Of a DNA stretch of 64,000 nt, positions 63,746-64,000 are shown piece after piece; position 1 is the first letter of the stretch; every line of letters starts with the position of its first letter. The position numbers were made by a program, and so were the translations under genes. The notes beneath the pieces were generated by a model. It ran no database searches, was not told where the DNA came from, and saw only the letters and a program-made list of their open reading frames with translations. The stretch spans positions 168,954 to 232,953 of the forward strand of contig CALQJX020000002.1 of assembly GCA_943331005.2 (NCBI GenBank). The letters run 5' to 3'. The stretch is from Bordetella parapertussis (GTDB lineage: Bacteria; Bacteroidota; Bacteroidia; Chitinophagales; Chitinophagaceae).

Positions 63746-63758
63746 CTGTTCGGGGCAC
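63746..63758 (+). repeat. attR core, 13-bp direct repeat
   Basis: CTGTTCGGGGCAC, identical to the tRNA-Leu 3' end at 17542-17554. Downstream sequence ACAAC replaces the CA of the encoded CCA, so the empty host tRNA gene probably lacked an encoded CCA. Confidence 0.85.
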
Positions 63759-63772
63759 ACAACAATTTATCG

Positions 63773-63806
63773 AAACGCCTGTAAAATCAACACTTACAGG
63801 CGTTTT
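63773..63806 (+). terminator. Host terminator, probably the original tRNA-Leu terminator
   Basis: A perfect 12-bp stem (63773-63784 with 63794-63805) with a 9-nt loop and a T-rich end lies 15 bp after attR. Before integration it would have stood right behind tRNA-Leu. The rest of the window (63807-64000) shows no gene I can support. Confidence 0.75.
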
Positions 63807-64000
63807 GCTTTCTATCAAGTTACAATAGAGTAACAAAATTGTGGAAAGTTTTAGGATACTATTGTAGTAATAAAGGCAAAATTTGTAACTCGCCTCCAGA
63901 ATTTGACCTGCTCCCCTATCCTTCTAAAAAGTTTTTTTAGCAAGTACATTTCCTACATTTCCTACATTCTTTCATGATCTTGTGTAGATAATGTAGCAAA

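Larger units (their letters stand above)
17555..63758. mobile_element. Integrated temperate element, candidate tailless virus with sulfation/fibre cargo
   Basis: About 46.2 kb bounded by 13-bp repeats at tRNA-Leu. It carries a serine recombinase, a paired helix-turn-helix control region, a long operon of membrane, peptidoglycan-active and beta-rich proteins, a methyltransferase-helicase, an ATPase, and a fibre/sulfation cargo region. No terminase, portal, tail, relaxase or type IV secretion gene was seen. Virus nature is inferred from the lysozyme, holin- and spanin-like genes and operon style. Confidence 0.8.

Noticed and set aside
17462..63758. Integrative conjugative element
   Set aside because: I found no relaxase, coupling protein or Tra/VirB-type gene, while lysozyme, holin- and spanin-like genes point to a virus-like life style.

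Overview
The window reads as a Bacteroidota chromosome, most likely Chitinophagia-like. The signs are type IX secretion C-terminal domains, TAnnTTTG/TTTG-type promoters with little Shine-Dalgarno signal, and the gene set itself (CXXXY-type CcmE, CcmF, YajQ, RarA, HscA/HscB, a DivIC/FtsB-eno pair). This is inference from gene content; no database search was possible.

Positions 1-17,556 are ordinary host core genome: divIC/ftsB (partial), eno, a secreted protein, ccmE-ccmF, a TPR membrane protein, yajQ, rarA, a thioredoxin-fold protein, a T9SS-sorted protein, lysC, hscA, an alanine/saccharopine dehydrogenase family protein, hscB and tRNA-Leu(CAA).

From the 3' end of tRNA-Leu (17,542-17,554) to a 13-bp copy of the same sequence (63,746-63,758) lies one integrated element of about 46.2 kb. 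Its left part (17.5-22.0 kb) holds a large serine recombinase whose C-terminus is encoded on the antisense strand of the tRNA, two paralogous small helix-turn-helix proteins, an XRE/IrrE-type regulator, and two matching operator-promoter blocks that drive the recombinase operon leftward and the main operon rightward.

The central operon (22.1-39.6 kb, all rightward) encodes many small membrane-anchored or beta-rich proteins, a lambda-type lysozyme, a degenerate amidase, a YkuD-like protein, a transglutaminase-fold protein, annexin-like repeats, a methyltransferase/strawberry-notch helicase fusion and a RecA-like ATPase. I see no terminase, portal, tail or conjugation genes. The best reading is a temperate, tailless, probably membrane-containing virus or a derivative of one. 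The capsid assignment is inference only.

The right part (39.6-63.4 kb) is a cargo region. It carries three related surface/fibre cassettes. Each has a giant protein made of GGGxxN-type beta-solenoid repeats followed by NHL-repeat proteins with T9SS tails; two of the three also have a small partner gene upstream. A sulfation module accompanies them: CysD, CysN and CysC make PAPS, a sulfotransferase can consume it, and a glycosyltransferase-FkbM methyltransferase fusion lies in the same operon as the largest fibre. No PAPS reductase is present, so the pathway appears aimed at sulfating something, possibly a glycan on the fibres, the NHL proteins or the cell surface. Beyond 63,758 host sequence resumes with a terminator hairpin that probably belonged to the tRNA gene before integration.
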